Assembly (NCBI RefSeq): GCF_027214005.1
Contig: NZ_JAPWGY010000003.1
Location: 372,001-436,000, forward strand
Direction of reading: 5' to 3'
Source: Kiloniella laminariae
GTDB lineage: Bacteria; Pseudomonadota; Alphaproteobacteria; Kiloniellales; Kiloniellaceae
DNA: 64,000 nucleotides
Positions 10,943-19,969 of the stretch are shown in pieces. The notes beneath the pieces were generated by a model. That model made no database searches, was not told the origin of the DNA, and worked only from the letters and a program-made list of their open reading frames with translations. The position numbers and the translations under genes were made by a program. How positions within the stretch are numbered: position 1 is the stretch's first letter; every line of letters starts with the position of its first letter.

Positions 10943-12574
10943 ATGTCTTTGGGGAAAAATCTGACAACCGTCAGCGGGTTTACGGGCTTGAGCCGTATTC
11001 TTGGTTTTGTGCGCGATATCCTGATTGCTACTTCTCTGGGCACCGGACCTGTTGCGGATGCATTTTTTGTGGCCTTTCGCCTGCCTAATCTCTTCCGCCG
11101 GCTTTTTGCCGAGGGGGCGTTCAATGCCGCATTTGTTCCTCTATATGCCGGGAAGATAGAAGCCGAAGGACCTGAAGCTGCACAGACATTCGCTGAACAG
11201 GTGCATGCGGTAATGTTTACCTTCATGCTGGTTTTGACTCTGGCAGCTATGGTCGCCATGCCCTGGGTGACCTATTGGCTTGCACCCGGGTTTGAGGACT
11301 GGGCAATCAATATTGCAACAGGCGAGGGATTCCGGGTCAGGGCAGAAGGGAGTGATGTTCTGCTAACCGCTCCCGAGAACTTTATTCCCCTACTGGATTA
11401 TGCCGAGGTTCTGAACAACATTGCTTTCCCCTATCTCTTCTTCATGGTGATTGTCGCTCTCTTCTCGGGCATGTTGAACAGTTTTGGCCGCTTTGCCGAG
11501 GCGGCGGCAGCACCGGTTTTGCTGAACATTTTTTTTATTATTTCTCTGATCGTGATTATTCCCAGAGTGGAAGACAGCGGGCAGGCTTTGGCCTGGACGG
11601 TAACCTCTGCCGGTTTTGGCCAGTTGCTTCTTGTCTATTTGGCTCTGAGGAAAGCCGGGCTGCACATGAAGTTGCGCCTTCCACGCCTGAATAGCGATGT
11701 GAAGACCCTGATGAGACGGATGGTGCCGGGGCTTTTTTCAGCAGGAGCCATGCAGATCAATGTGGTGATCGGCACGATGATATCAAGTTATCAGGAATCA
11801 GGCGTTTCCTTCCTCTATTTCGCTGATCGGGTTTATCAGCTTCCTCTCGGATTGATCGGGATCGCGTTTGGCGTGGTCTTGCTACCAGAACTTTCCCGTA
11901 AATTAAAAGCCAATGATCACGATGGGGCGATGCGCAGTATGAACCAGGGCATGGAAATGGCTCTGTTGTTGACCCTGCCTGCGACCATCGCGCTGGTTGT
12001 TATTCCCTGGCCGATTATCGTAACGCTGTTTGAACATGGCGAGTTTACCCGGGAATCAACCAATGCCACTGCTTTGGCTCTCATGGCTTACGCAGCAGGC
12101 TTGCCAGCCTATGTTCTGGTCAAGATTCTTCAACCGGCGTTTTATGCCCGCGAAGATACAGTGACCCCTTTCCATCTGGCCATAGTTTCAATCGTGATCA
12201 ATATTGTTCTCAGTCTGGCCCTGTTCCAGGTGATGCAGCATGTCGGTATTGCCTTGGCGACGGCGATTTCTTCCTGGGTGAACGTTCTGATGCTCTGGAT
12301 TGTGCTGGTAAGGCGAGGTCACCTGAAACTCAATGCGCGTTTCGTGTCTCGGCTGCCAAAAATTCTTGCAGCCTCTTTTGTGATGGGGGGGGGCCTCTGG
12401 GCAGGAATGCGTTGGCTGAATCCCTGGTTTGAGGGGATTCATTACGAGAAAATAGTCGCGCTTTCCATTTTGATCGGCGGTGGTTTCTTGCTTTATGCTC
12501 TGCTGACGGTGTTATTCGGTATTGTCCGACCAGCGGATATAGCGCGCTTGTTTCGTCGCAAGAAGAAGGCATAG
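10943..12574 (+). CDS. murJ: Lipid II flippase MurJ
   Basis: Integral membrane protein of the MATE/MOP superfamily that flips lipid II across the inner membrane during peptidoglycan synthesis. The start at 10943 (MSLGKNLTT) is chosen because GGAG lies six bases upstream; an ATG 21 bases earlier lacks correct spacing. The N-terminus shows the MurJ signature SGFTGLSRILGFVRDIL, then ADAFFVAFRLPNLFRRLFAEG and FNAAFVPLY. About 14 hydrophobic segments fill the 543 residues. Charged residues at the central cavity (RLPNLFRR) are retained. A terminator hairpin follows at 12628. Confidence 0.96.
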   Translation: MSLGKNLTTVSGFTGLSRILGFVRDILIATSLGTGPVADAFFVAFRLPNLFRRLFAEGAFNAAFVPLYAGKIEAEGPEAAQTFAEQVHAVMFTFMLVLTLAAMVAMPWVTYWLAPGFEDWAINIATGEGFRVRAEGSDVLLTAPENFIPLLDYAEVLNNIAFPYLFFMVIVALFSGMLNSFGRFAEAAAAPVLLNIFFIISLIVIIPRVEDSGQALAWTVTSAGFGQLLLVYLALRKAGLHMKLRLPRLNSDVKTLMRRMVPGLFSAGAMQINVVIGTMISSYQESGVSFLYFADRVYQLPLGLIGIAFGVVLLPELSRKLKANDHDGAMRSMNQGMEMALLLTLPATIALVVIPWPIIVTLFEHGEFTRESTNATALALMAYAAGLPAYVLVKILQPAFYAREDTVTPFHLAIVSIVINIVLSLALFQVMQHVGIALATAISSWVNVLMLWIVLVRRGHLKLNARFVSRLPKILAASFVMGGGLWAGMRWLNPWFEGIHYEKIVALSILIGGGFLLYALLTVLFGIVRPADIARLFRRKKKA

Positions 12575-12627
12575 CCTGAGTTAGAGACAGGACAGAGAGA
12601 AAAATCCGGGAATTAGCCGAGGATTAA

Positions 12628-12663
12628 AGAGACCTGCCTCAGGCCTGCAGGTCTCTCTTTTTC
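12628..12663 (+). terminator. Intrinsic terminator after murJ
   Basis: A 10-bp perfect stem (AGAGACCTGC paired with GCAGGTCTCT) with a 9-base loop, followed by CTTTTTCTT. It ends murJ transcription. The convergent isomerase gene ends 11 bases beyond it. Confidence 0.85.
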
Positions 12664-12673
12664 TTGTATTGGT

Positions 12674-13282
12674 TCAGGACTTTTCCAGGGCACGGTCAAG
12701 AAAGTCAATGCGGTCCTGTCCCCAAAAAATCTCGTCCCTGTAGATGTAGGTTGGAGAGCCGAAAACATCCCGGGCATGAGCTTCGGCTGTGGTCGCCTTG
12801 TAGCGGGCGCTGATGGCATCATTTTTTGCCAGATCGACAAGAGTATCTGATTCAAAGCCGCAGCTCGTTGCAATTTCTGCAAGAGTTGTTTCATCAGCAA
12901 TATTTCGCTCTTCGGCCCAGACGGCGGTCAGAATGGCATCGCTCAGCTTTCCGGAACCCTGTTGTACCGTTTCCAGCTCTGCTGCTGCCAGAACCATACG
13001 TGCTGCCAGGCTTTGATCTGCGGGCCAGAAGGCAGGTTGGAAATTCATGGGAACATTAAGATAGTCTGACCAGCGTTTCAGTTCATCCATACGAAAGCGT
13101 TGCCGTGCCGGATGACGTTTTGCCGGGGGTGTTCCCCCCATGTTTTCAAAAGTTTCCATCACATCAATCGGTTTGTAATTAACCTGGGCACCATGTTTGG
13201 CGACCACCTGGTTAAAGTGTTTTATGCCCAGGTAGCTCCAGGGTGACAGTAGAAAATGATAGTAATCGATGACTTTGCTCAT
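12674..13282 (-). CDS. DsbA-family 2-hydroxychromene-2-carboxylate isomerase-like protein
   Basis: Thioredoxin-fold protein of the kappa-class GST/HCCA isomerase group, acting on glutathione-dependent isomerisation of aromatic degradation intermediates in characterised members. The start at 13282 (MSKVIDYYHFL) follows GAGGA with six-base spacing; an upstream in-frame ATG at 13312 has none. The active-site region reads LLSPWSYLG, with Ser instead of the DsbA CxxC pair, which fits HCCA isomerases rather than disulphide oxidases. The C-terminal VFGSPTYIYRDEIFWGQDR is also family-typical. No other aromatic catabolism genes are near, so the substrate is open. About 202 residues, normal length. Confidence 0.85.
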   Translation of the reverse strand: MSKVIDYYHFLLSPWSYLGIKHFNQVVAKHGAQVNYKPIDVMETFENMGGTPPAKRHPARQRFRMDELKRWSDYLNVPMNFQPAFWPADQSLAARMVLAAAELETVQQGSGKLSDAILTAVWAEERNIADETTLAEIATSCGFESDTLVDLAKNDAISARYKATTAEAHARDVFGSPTYIYRDEIFWGQDRIDFLDRALEKS

Positions 13283-13599
13283 GTATTTTTCCTCTGAAGC
13301 AAACCGACTCAATTGGGCAGGTATCTCTGAAGATAAACGCTCTGGTCGGCTGTGATGTCCGGGACAGAGAGAATCAACAGATATGGGCTATTGGTCCAGT
13401 ATGTTTTGATCATCTTTACGTGAAAGTGGTCATTGTATCTTTTTTACAAATGAATTCTCCTAGGATTCGCTGGAAAAAATTGCGATTAAAAGTTTCGTGT
13501 TCCGAAAAACGAAACTTTTGCTCTTTCGATTTTTTTGGGCACTACGTAAACTGGATCAGTGAGGCAGGTAGCGACCCAATGGCAGCAGGAGATAATCTC
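13283..13599. other. Divergent regulatory region upstream of glpR
   Basis: About 317 bases between the isomerase gene and glpR. The glpR frame is open upstream to 13420, but composition and start-site evidence favour translation from 13600. The notable content is a large inverted repeat with TTTCG/CGAAA cores (separate entry). I see no other gene. Confidence 0.5.
13488..13519. promoter_or_regulatory. Candidate GlpR operator, perfect 11-bp inverted repeat
   Basis: AAAAGTTTCGT at 13488-13498 is mirrored exactly by ACGAAACTTTT at 13509-13519 with a 10-base spacer containing TTCCGAA. DeoR-type GlpR proteins bind half-sites with a TTCG core, and this repeat lies about 80-110 bases before the glpR start, so autoregulation is a reasonable inference. 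The right half recurs before glpD. A hairpin role in RNA is an alternative, since a T-run begins at about 13530. Confidence 0.55.
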
Positions 13600-14370
13600 A
13601 TGGAAACACTCAATACCAGACAGCGGGAAATTGTTGGTATAGCCCGGCTGGAAGGACGTGTTCTTGTTGAGGAATTGGCCAGTCGCTTCGATGTTTCTCT
13701 GCAAACAATCCGGAAAGATCTTAATGAAATCTGTGCCAAGGCGATTCTGAAAAGAATTCATGGCGGTGCCGTTTTTGCGGCTGGTGTGGAGAATCTTCGT
13801 TATGACGCGCGAAGGTTGATCGCTCAAAATGAAAAACGCGGCATTGGTATGGCTGCTGCTGACCTTATTCCGGACAACTGCTCGCTATTTATCAATATCG
13901 GAACGACCACAGAAGAAGTGGCGCACTGCCTGCTCCGCAAGAAAGATCTTCTGGTTATTACGAACAATATAAATGTTGCCAATATCTTGCGACCCTCTCC
14001 GGCCACCGATGTTATCATCGCAGGGGGCATGGTCCGTCGTTCCGATGGCGGTGTCGTCGGGGAAACAGCAGTGGATTTTATCAAGCAGTTCAAGGTTGAT
14101 TTTGCCATTATCGGCACATCGGCGGTTGATGAAGATGGCTCGTTACTCGATTTCGATTTGCGAGAAGCGAAAGTTGCTCAAGCCATTATCGCAAATGCGC
14201 ATCATGTCATTCTTTGTGCCGATCAGACCAAACTGAAACGAACTGCCCCGGTTCGTGTTGCGCACTTCGGTCAGATAAATACCTTTGTTACTGACCGTTT
14301 AGAGTCCGAAAGCCTGCGTAAAGTCTGTTTGGATCACGGGGTTAGATTGATCGAGTCCGATCTGTCATAA
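13600..14370 (+). CDS. glpR: DeoR-family glycerol regulon repressor
   Basis: Transcriptional repressor expected to respond to glycerol 3-phosphate. The start at 13600 (METLNTRQREIVGIA) follows AGGAG with suitable spacing and matches the family N-terminus; longer in-frame forms reach 13420 or 13579. An N-terminal DeoR helix-turn-helix lies at about residues 20-45 (VEELASRFDVSLQTIRKDL), followed by the HGGAVF linker and a sugar-phosphate-binding domain with NIGTTTEEV and ITNNINVA. At 256 residues its length is standard. It precedes glpD and the transporter genes on the same strand. Confidence 0.93.
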   Translation: METLNTRQREIVGIARLEGRVLVEELASRFDVSLQTIRKDLNEICAKAILKRIHGGAVFAAGVENLRYDARRLIAQNEKRGIGMAAADLIPDNCSLFINIGTTTEEVAHCLLRKKDLLVITNNINVANILRPSPATDVIIAGGMVRRSDGGVVGETAVDFIKQFKVDFAIIGTSAVDEDGSLLDFDLREAKVAQAIIANAHHVILCADQTKLKRTAPVRVAHFGQINTFVTDRLESESLRKVCLDHGVRLIESDLS

Positions 14371-14418
14371 AACTGTCACAAAAGTTTTCGCTTGCGGTCA
14401 TAAAAATCTTCGAATAGC

Positions 14419-14469
14419 TTTCAAAACGAAACAAAAAGAAAGAAGTTCCGAAAGGGACGAAATTTTGGC
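14419..14469. promoter_or_regulatory. Candidate GlpR operator cluster upstream of glpD
   Basis: GTTCCGAAAGGGACGAAATTTTG at 14445 onward matches GTTCCGAAAAACGAAACTTTTG from 13499 upstream of glpR except for the spacer and one base. A further CGAAA element, ACGAAAC, lies at 14426. The glpR-glpD gap therefore carries several TTCG/CGAA cores, which suggests that glpD and the genes after it are separately repressed by GlpR. Confidence 0.5.
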
Positions 14470-14526
14470 ATTAAAGCCTGGTTTTGGAACATCCGGTTTT
14501 AGGATGAGGCATTCGGGGAGAATTCG

Positions 14527-16035
14527 GTGAGCGGTCAGACGTATGACCTCGTCATTGTAGGCGGTGGCGTGAACGGATGTGGCATTGCACGTGATGCTGC
14601 AGGACGGGGACTGAAAGTTTGTGTTGTCGAGCAGGCAGATCTTGCCCGGGCAACCAGTTCTGCCAGTACCAAGTTGATTCATGGTGGCTTGCGCTATCTC
14701 GAACATTACGAATTCCGTTTGGTGCGTGAGGCCCTGATCGAACGTGAAACCCTGTGGGCCATGGCCCCACATATTATCTGGCCTTTGCGTTTTGTTCTGC
14801 CCCACAACAAGGCCCAGCGACCCGGTTGGATGATTCGGATCGGCCTGTTCCTTTATGACCATCTCGGCGGGCGCAAGAAACTTCCGGCCAGCACGGCGCT
14901 GAATCTGGACAAGGATCCTGCTGGCAGACCGTTACAGCCGGGGTTTTCCAAGGGTTTTGAATATTCGGACTGCTGGGTCGACGATGCCCGTCTTGTTGTT
15001 CTGAATGCGATTGATGCCCGGGAAAAAGGTGCTGATATTCATTGCCGGACCCGCTGTGTCAAAGCCAAGGTTGAGGACGGAATCTGGAAGCTTTCCTGCG
15101 AAAATGTCGATAGTGGAGAGAAGACCGAGATCAAGGGCAAGGTTATGGTCAATGCCTCTGGCCCCTGGGTTTCCAAGTTTCTTGAAGAGCGGCTGGAAAG
15201 TTCGTCACATCATGCAATCCGCATGGTCAAGGGCAGCCATATTGTTGTGCCCAAACTGTTTGATCATAACCGTTGCTATATTTTCCAGAACGATGACAAG
15301 CGTATTGTTTTTGCTATTCCCTATGAGCAGGACTTTACCCTGATCGGGACCACAGATGAGGATTTCCAAGGCGATCCTTCCGGTGTAAAGATTTCCGCTG
15401 ACGAAGTTAAATATCTCTGTCGTTTGTCGAACAGCTATTTCAAAACGGGTATTACCCCGGAGGATGTGGTACACACCTATTCGGGAGTCCGGCCGCTTTA
15501 TGATGACGGCGCCAGCCAGGCACAGGAAGCGACCCGGGACTATGTGCTCAAGGTCGATGAGCAGGATGGTGCTGCTGTTCTGAATATTTTTGGTGGCAAG
15601 ATCACGACCTATCGCCGTCTGGCGGAGCATGCGCTGGAAAAACTGTCGGGCTATTTCACGGAACCCGGAGAAGCCTGGACCAAGGGTGCAACACTTCCGG
15701 GCGGGGACTTTCCCTGTGAAGAAGCCCCGGCCCAGGTCAACAAACTTCTGGGCAAATATCCCTTTATTAAGAAATCTCACGCGGAAAGATTGATCCGCAG
15801 CTATGGCACGCGCTACCTTGCGTTGCTGGGTGACTCAAGGAAAATTGAAGATCTTGGCCAGTGCTTTGGTGCGGATCTCTATGAAATCGAAGTGCAGTAT
15901 CTGATTGATCACGAATGGGCTTACAAAGCAGATGACGTCCTGTGGCGGCGCAGCAAGCTGGGGCTCAGAATCAAGGATGACAAGGTGCAAGCGCTGGAAG
16001 AATGGATGGCGACAGCAACAAACAAAGCTGGCTGA
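14527..16035 (+). CDS. glpD: Aerobic glycerol-3-phosphate dehydrogenase
   Basis: FAD-dependent, membrane-associated enzyme that oxidises sn-glycerol 3-phosphate to dihydroxyacetone phosphate and passes electrons to quinone. GTG start with GGGGAG upstream. The dinucleotide-binding motif GGGVNGCGIARDAAGRG starts at about residue 12, followed by the family stretch STKLIHGGLRYLEHYEF. The C-terminal DAO_C domain is present (KIEDLGQCFGADLYEIEVQYL). The 502-residue length is normal. It is the first metabolic gene of the glp cluster, 71 bases ahead of glpS. Confidence 0.97.
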   Translation: MSGQTYDLVIVGGGVNGCGIARDAAGRGLKVCVVEQADLARATSSASTKLIHGGLRYLEHYEFRLVREALIERETLWAMAPHIIWPLRFVLPHNKAQRPGWMIRIGLFLYDHLGGRKKLPASTALNLDKDPAGRPLQPGFSKGFEYSDCWVDDARLVVLNAIDAREKGADIHCRTRCVKAKVEDGIWKLSCENVDSGEKTEIKGKVMVNASGPWVSKFLEERLESSSHHAIRMVKGSHIVVPKLFDHNRCYIFQNDDKRIVFAIPYEQDFTLIGTTDEDFQGDPSGVKISADEVKYLCRLSNSYFKTGITPEDVVHTYSGVRPLYDDGASQAQEATRDYVLKVDEQDGAAVLNIFGGKITTYRRLAEHALEKLSGYFTEPGEAWTKGATLPGGDFPCEEAPAQVNKLLGKYPFIKKSHAERLIRSYGTRYLALLGDSRKIEDLGQCFGADLYEIEVQYLIDHEWAYKADDVLWRRSKLGLRIKDDKVQALEEWMATATNKAG

Positions 16036-16106
16036 AGTCAGAAAAATCAACGCCCTCTAAACAATTGCAAAAGAAACAAGTGCGGTTGAGTTTCGGTAGG
16101 AAATAA

Positions 16107-17198
16107 ATGACGCTAACTCTTGAAAACGTCTGGAAGACGGTCGGGGACGAGGTGCATATCGCAGAGGCTAATCTTAGCCTGGAACGCGGGACGCTCAATA
16201 CTCTTCTGGGATCGACACTGTCAGGCAAAACCAGTTTGATGCGCCTTATGGCTGGCTTGGATAAGCCGACCAGGGGGCGTGTCCTGTTTGATGGGCAGGA
16301 TGTAACAGGGGTCCGGGTACAGGACCGTAATGTTGCCATGGTCTATCAGCAGTTCATCAATTACCCCGCTCTGAGCGTCTATGAGAACATTGCTTCTCCG
16401 TTGCGTATTGCGAAAGCGCCCGCTGACGAGATCGACCGCAAGGTCCGTGATGCTGCCGCGATGATGAAGCTCGAGCCGATGCTTGAGCGGACTCCCGCTG
16501 AACTGTCTGGTGGCCAGCAACAGCGTACCGCCTTGGCCCGTGCTCTGGTCAAGGGTGCTGATCTGGTGTTGCTGGATGAGCCCTTGGCAAACCTGGATTA
16601 TAAGCTGCGCGAAGAACTGCGGGAAGAATTGCCAAAGGTTTTTGCTGAATCCGGTGCTGTTTTTGTCTATGCGACAACGGAACCAACAGAAGCCCTGTTG
16701 CTTGGCGGGAATACGGCAACCCTGCACGAAGGCCGGGTCACCCAGTTCGGACCAACCCTGGACATCTATCGCAATCCAGGGAATCTGCTTACGGCGGATG
16801 TTTTCTCTGACCCGCCAATGAATACGCTGCCTGTCAGTATTCGCGGTGGTGTTGTCAGTCATGGCGAGATTCTCTCGGCCCCTGCAACGGACGTGCTGTC
16901 GAAAGTTCCTGATGGCGATTATGTTATCGGCTTTCGCCCCAATCATCTGCATCTGCACAATCGGGATACCAGCTATATTGCGGTCAAAACCCGTGTTGCT
17001 GTTACTGAAATTACCGGTTCGGAATCTTTCGTTCATGTTGATTTTGGTGGTCAGCGCTGGGTGAGCCTGACTCACGGTGTGCGGGAAGTCGAGATCGACA
17101 GCAATATCGAAGTTTATCTGGAACCCTCCAAATGCTTCGTCTTTGATGCCGGTGGCAAGCTTGTCGCTGGCCCCTGGACTGCGGGTGGGGAGAACTGA
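16107..17198 (+). CDS. glpS: Glycerol ABC transporter ATPase GlpS
   Basis: One of two ATPases of the glycerol importer described in Rhizobium leguminosarum as GlpSTPQUV. Walker A GSTLSGKT (35-42), signature LSGGQQQR (133-140) and Walker B VLLDEP (154-159) are present, with a C-terminal TOBE-like regulatory region after about 235. The H-loop histidine is missing: where GlpT has YVTHDQTE, GlpS has YATTEPTE, putting Thr191 in the His position. This fits an asymmetric ATPase pair (see findings). AGGAAATAA precedes the ATG. The stop is followed one base later by glpT. Confidence 0.93.
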   Translation: MTLTLENVWKTVGDEVHIAEANLSLERGTLNTLLGSTLSGKTSLMRLMAGLDKPTRGRVLFDGQDVTGVRVQDRNVAMVYQQFINYPALSVYENIASPLRIAKAPADEIDRKVRDAAAMMKLEPMLERTPAELSGGQQQRTALARALVKGADLVLLDEPLANLDYKLREELREELPKVFAESGAVFVYATTEPTEALLLGGNTATLHEGRVTQFGPTLDIYRNPGNLLTADVFSDPPMNTLPVSIRGGVVSHGEILSAPATDVLSKVPDGDYVIGFRPNHLHLHNRDTSYIAVKTRVAVTEITGSESFVHVDFGGQRWVSLTHGVREVEIDSNIEVYLEPSKCFVFDAGGKLVAGPWTAGGEN

Positions 17199-17199
17199 T

Positions 17200-18279
17200 A
17201 TGGCAAGAATTGAACTAAATCGCTTGGCACATTCCTATATGCCGACGATCCAGAGCCCGGAAGAGTTTGCACTGAAAGAACTGAATCACGTCTGGGAAGA
17301 TGGTGGTGCCTATGCGCTTCTCGGTCCTTCCGGTTGTGGCAAGACGACACTTCTGAACATTATTTCGGGTCTGTTGATTCCAACCCATGGTGAAATCCGC
17401 TTTGACGGCGAAGATGTCACAAGAAAAGCGACAGAAGCCCGGAATATCGCGCAGGTTTTCCAGTTTCCAGTGATCTATGACACCATGACCGTCTATGACA
17501 ATCTGGCATTTCCACTGCGCAATCGCGGTGTTGCTGCCAATGATGTCGACCGGCGGGTTCGCGAGATCGCCGAACTGCTGGAGCTGGGCGATACGCTCAA
17601 GCACAAGGCCAGCGGACTGACTGCAGATGCGAAGCAGAAGATTTCTCTGGGGCGGGGGCTGGTGCGGGCCGATGTTTCCGCGATCCTGTTTGATGAACCC
17701 TTGACTGTCATTGACCCGCATCTGAAGTGGCAATTGCGGTCTCAGCTTAAACATCTGCACAAACGCTTTAACTACACCATGGTCTATGTGACCCATGACC
17801 AGACAGAGGCCCTGACCTTTGCCGACAAGGTTGTGGTGATGTATGACGGCGCTGTGGTTCAGATGGGGACACCCGAAGAACTCTTCGAACGACCCAAGCA
17901 TACCTTTGTCGGATATTTTATCGGCTCCCCTGGAATGAACGTTGTGCCCTGCCATATCGATGGCGACAAAGCCATGGTTGCCGGGCATGCCTTTGCCATG
18001 GAGCAGGGTTTTTCAAAAATCCCGACCGGAGCTTCACTTGAAGTTGGTATCCGTCCCGAGTTTCTTTCGCTGTCGCGTGAAGGTTCTGGTCCGGAAGTCT
18101 CTATTCAGAAAGTCGAAGACCTTGGCCGTTTCAAGGTGGCCAGTGTGCGTCTGGAAGATCATGAATTCAAAGTCATGGTTGGCGAAGATCAGGAGGTTCC
18201 TGCAGATGGAGCCCGCCTCATCGTCGACCCGACCCATGTAAACCTTTATGCCAACAGTCATTTGGTAGAGGAGGCCTGA
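17200..18279 (+). CDS. glpT: Glycerol ABC transporter ATPase GlpT
   Basis: Second ATPase of the glycerol importer, starting ATG one base after the glpS stop. Walker A GPSGCGKTT (42-50), Walker B ILFDEP (162-167) and H-loop His199 are intact. The ABC signature LSGGQ is replaced by SGLTADAKQ (138-146), so it cannot supply a normal signature to GlpS. Together with the GlpS H-loop defect, this places both lesions in the same composite nucleotide site. A C-terminal TOBE-like region follows. The name glpT here is the ABC ATPase of the rhizobial operon, not the E. coli glycerol-3-phosphate antiporter. Confidence 0.92.
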   Translation: MARIELNRLAHSYMPTIQSPEEFALKELNHVWEDGGAYALLGPSGCGKTTLLNIISGLLIPTHGEIRFDGEDVTRKATEARNIAQVFQFPVIYDTMTVYDNLAFPLRNRGVAANDVDRRVREIAELLELGDTLKHKASGLTADAKQKISLGRGLVRADVSAILFDEPLTVIDPHLKWQLRSQLKHLHKRFNYTMVYVTHDQTEALTFADKVVVMYDGAVVQMGTPEELFERPKHTFVGYFIGSPGMNVVPCHIDGDKAMVAGHAFAMEQGFSKIPTGASLEVGIRPEFLSLSREGSGPEVSIQKVEDLGRFKVASVRLEDHEFKVMVGEDQEVPADGARLIVDPTHVNLYANSHLVEEA

Positions 18280-18281
18280 TC

Positions 18282-19151
18282 ATGAATAAATGGTCTGATA
18301 ACCGCGCCTGGTGGCTCGTACTCCCTGTCGTCCTGATCGTTGCGTTTTCTGCTGTGATCCCTCTGATGACCGTAGTGAACTATTCCTTCCAGGATACTTT
18401 TGGAAACAACGAGTTTTTCTGGGAAGGGGTTGGCTGGTTCCAGGAAGTCCTGAGATCTGATCGCTTCCATGATGCCATGGGACGGCAGTTCCTGTTTTCC
18501 TTTATCATTCTGGCAATCGAGATTCCGCTGGGTATCGTTATTGCGCTGGCCATGCCGCGCAAGGGTTTCTGGGTTCCTTTCTGCCTGATTCTCATGGCGC
18601 TGCCGCTGCTTATCCCCTGGAACGTGGTCGGAACGATCTGGCAGATTTTCGGGCGTATCGATATTGGTCTGCTTGGGGCTTTCCTCGACAACATCGGAGT
18701 TGAGTATAACTACACGCAAAACACACTTGATGCCTGGGTGACCCTAGTTGTGATGGATGTGTGGCACTGGACTTCCCTGGTGGTTCTTCTGTGTTACGCA
18801 GGGTTGCAGTCTATTCCTGATGCCTATTATCAGGCAGCCCGGATTGATGGTGCCAGCAAATGGGCGACCTTCCGCTACATCCAGTTGCCAAAGATGAACC
18901 GGGTGCTGCTGATCGCTGTGTTGCTCCGTTTTATGGACAGTTTCATGATTTACACCGAGCCCTTTGTCGTCACAGGTGGGGGACCGGGTAATGATACGAC
19001 TTTCCTTTCGATCGATCTGGTGCAGATGGCTATTGGACAGTTTGACCTCGGTCCAGCTGCAGCCATGTCCCTGATCTACTTCCTGATCATTCTGCTCTTC
19101 AGCTGGGTATTTTTCACGGTCATGAGCTATCTGGACAGAGTGGAGAACTAA
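18282..19151 (+). CDS. glpP: Glycerol ABC transporter permease GlpP
   Basis: Inner-membrane permease of 289 residues with about six membrane segments. The cytoplasmic EAA-type loop that docks on the ATPase reads YYQAARIDGASKWATF, followed by the QLP motif. It belongs to the MalF-like class of carbohydrate permeases. The start lies two bases after the glpT stop with GAGGAGG as ribosome binding site. The adjacent glpQ supplies the partner permease. Confidence 0.93.
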   Translation: MNKWSDNRAWWLVLPVVLIVAFSAVIPLMTVVNYSFQDTFGNNEFFWEGVGWFQEVLRSDRFHDAMGRQFLFSFIILAIEIPLGIVIALAMPRKGFWVPFCLILMALPLLIPWNVVGTIWQIFGRIDIGLLGAFLDNIGVEYNYTQNTLDAWVTLVVMDVWHWTSLVVLLCYAGLQSIPDAYYQAARIDGASKWATFRYIQLPKMNRVLLIAVLLRFMDSFMIYTEPFVVTGGGPGNDTTFLSIDLVQMAIGQFDLGPAAAMSLIYFLIILLFSWVFFTVMSYLDRVEN

Positions 19152-19154
19152 GAG

Positions 19155-19952
19155 ATGAAAACCAAAGCTTTTGTAACCGTTCTCTATATCCTCTTCCTGT
19201 TGCTGCCGATTTACTGGCTGCTCAACATGTCGCTCAAGACAAACGAAGAGATCCTGAGCACCTTTACGCTCTGGCCGCAGGACCTGACTTTTGCCAACTA
19301 CATGGTGATTTTCACCGATGCCAGCTGGTACAATGGCTATATCAACTCGACGATCTACGTGGTGTTGAACACCATTATCACCCTGTTGGTGGCCCTTCCG
19401 GCGGCCTATGCTTTTTCCCGCTACAATTTTATGGGTGACAAGCATCTGTTCTTCTGGCTCCTGACCAACCGGATGGCGCCGCCTGCAGTTTTTGCCCTGC
19501 CGTTCTTCCAGCTCTACTCATCCGTAGGACTGTTTGATACGCATATAGCTGTGGCATTGGCACATTGTCTGTTCAACATTCCACTGGCGGTCTGGATCCT
19601 CGAGGGCTTTATGTCCGGGGTACCCCGCGAGATTGATGAAACCGCCTATATTGACGGCTATTCCTTCCCGCGTTTCTTTACCCGGATTTTTACACCGATG
19701 ATTTCCTCCGGGATCGGTGTCGCGGCATTCTTCTGCTTTATGTTCTCGTGGGTCGAGCTGTTGTTGGCCAGAACCCTGACATCGGTGGATGCAAAATCGA
19801 TCAGTGCGACGATGACCCGGACGGTTTCTGCCTCGGGCCTTGATTGGGGCGTGCTGGCAGCCGCCGGGATCCTGACCATTATCCCGGGAATACTCGTGAT
19901 CTATTTCGTACGTAACTACATCGCCAAGGGCTTTGCCCTGGGTCGGGTATAA
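19155..19952 (+). CDS. glpQ: Glycerol ABC transporter permease GlpQ
   Basis: MalG-like inner-membrane permease of 265 residues with about six membrane segments, partner of GlpP. The EAA loop reads EIDETAYIDGYSFPRFF, followed by TPM. The start lies three bases after the glpP stop. The name follows the rhizobial GlpSTPQUV scheme and should not be confused with the E. coli periplasmic phosphodiesterase GlpQ. Confidence 0.93.
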   Translation: MKTKAFVTVLYILFLLLPIYWLLNMSLKTNEEILSTFTLWPQDLTFANYMVIFTDASWYNGYINSTIYVVLNTIITLLVALPAAYAFSRYNFMGDKHLFFWLLTNRMAPPAVFALPFFQLYSSVGLFDTHIAVALAHCLFNIPLAVWILEGFMSGVPREIDETAYIDGYSFPRFFTRIFTPMISSGIGVAAFFCFMFSWVELLLARTLTSVDAKSISATMTRTVSASGLDWGVLAAAGILTIIPGILVIYFVRNYIAKGFALGRV

Positions 19953-19969
19953 CTCAAGGAGTCCGTATC

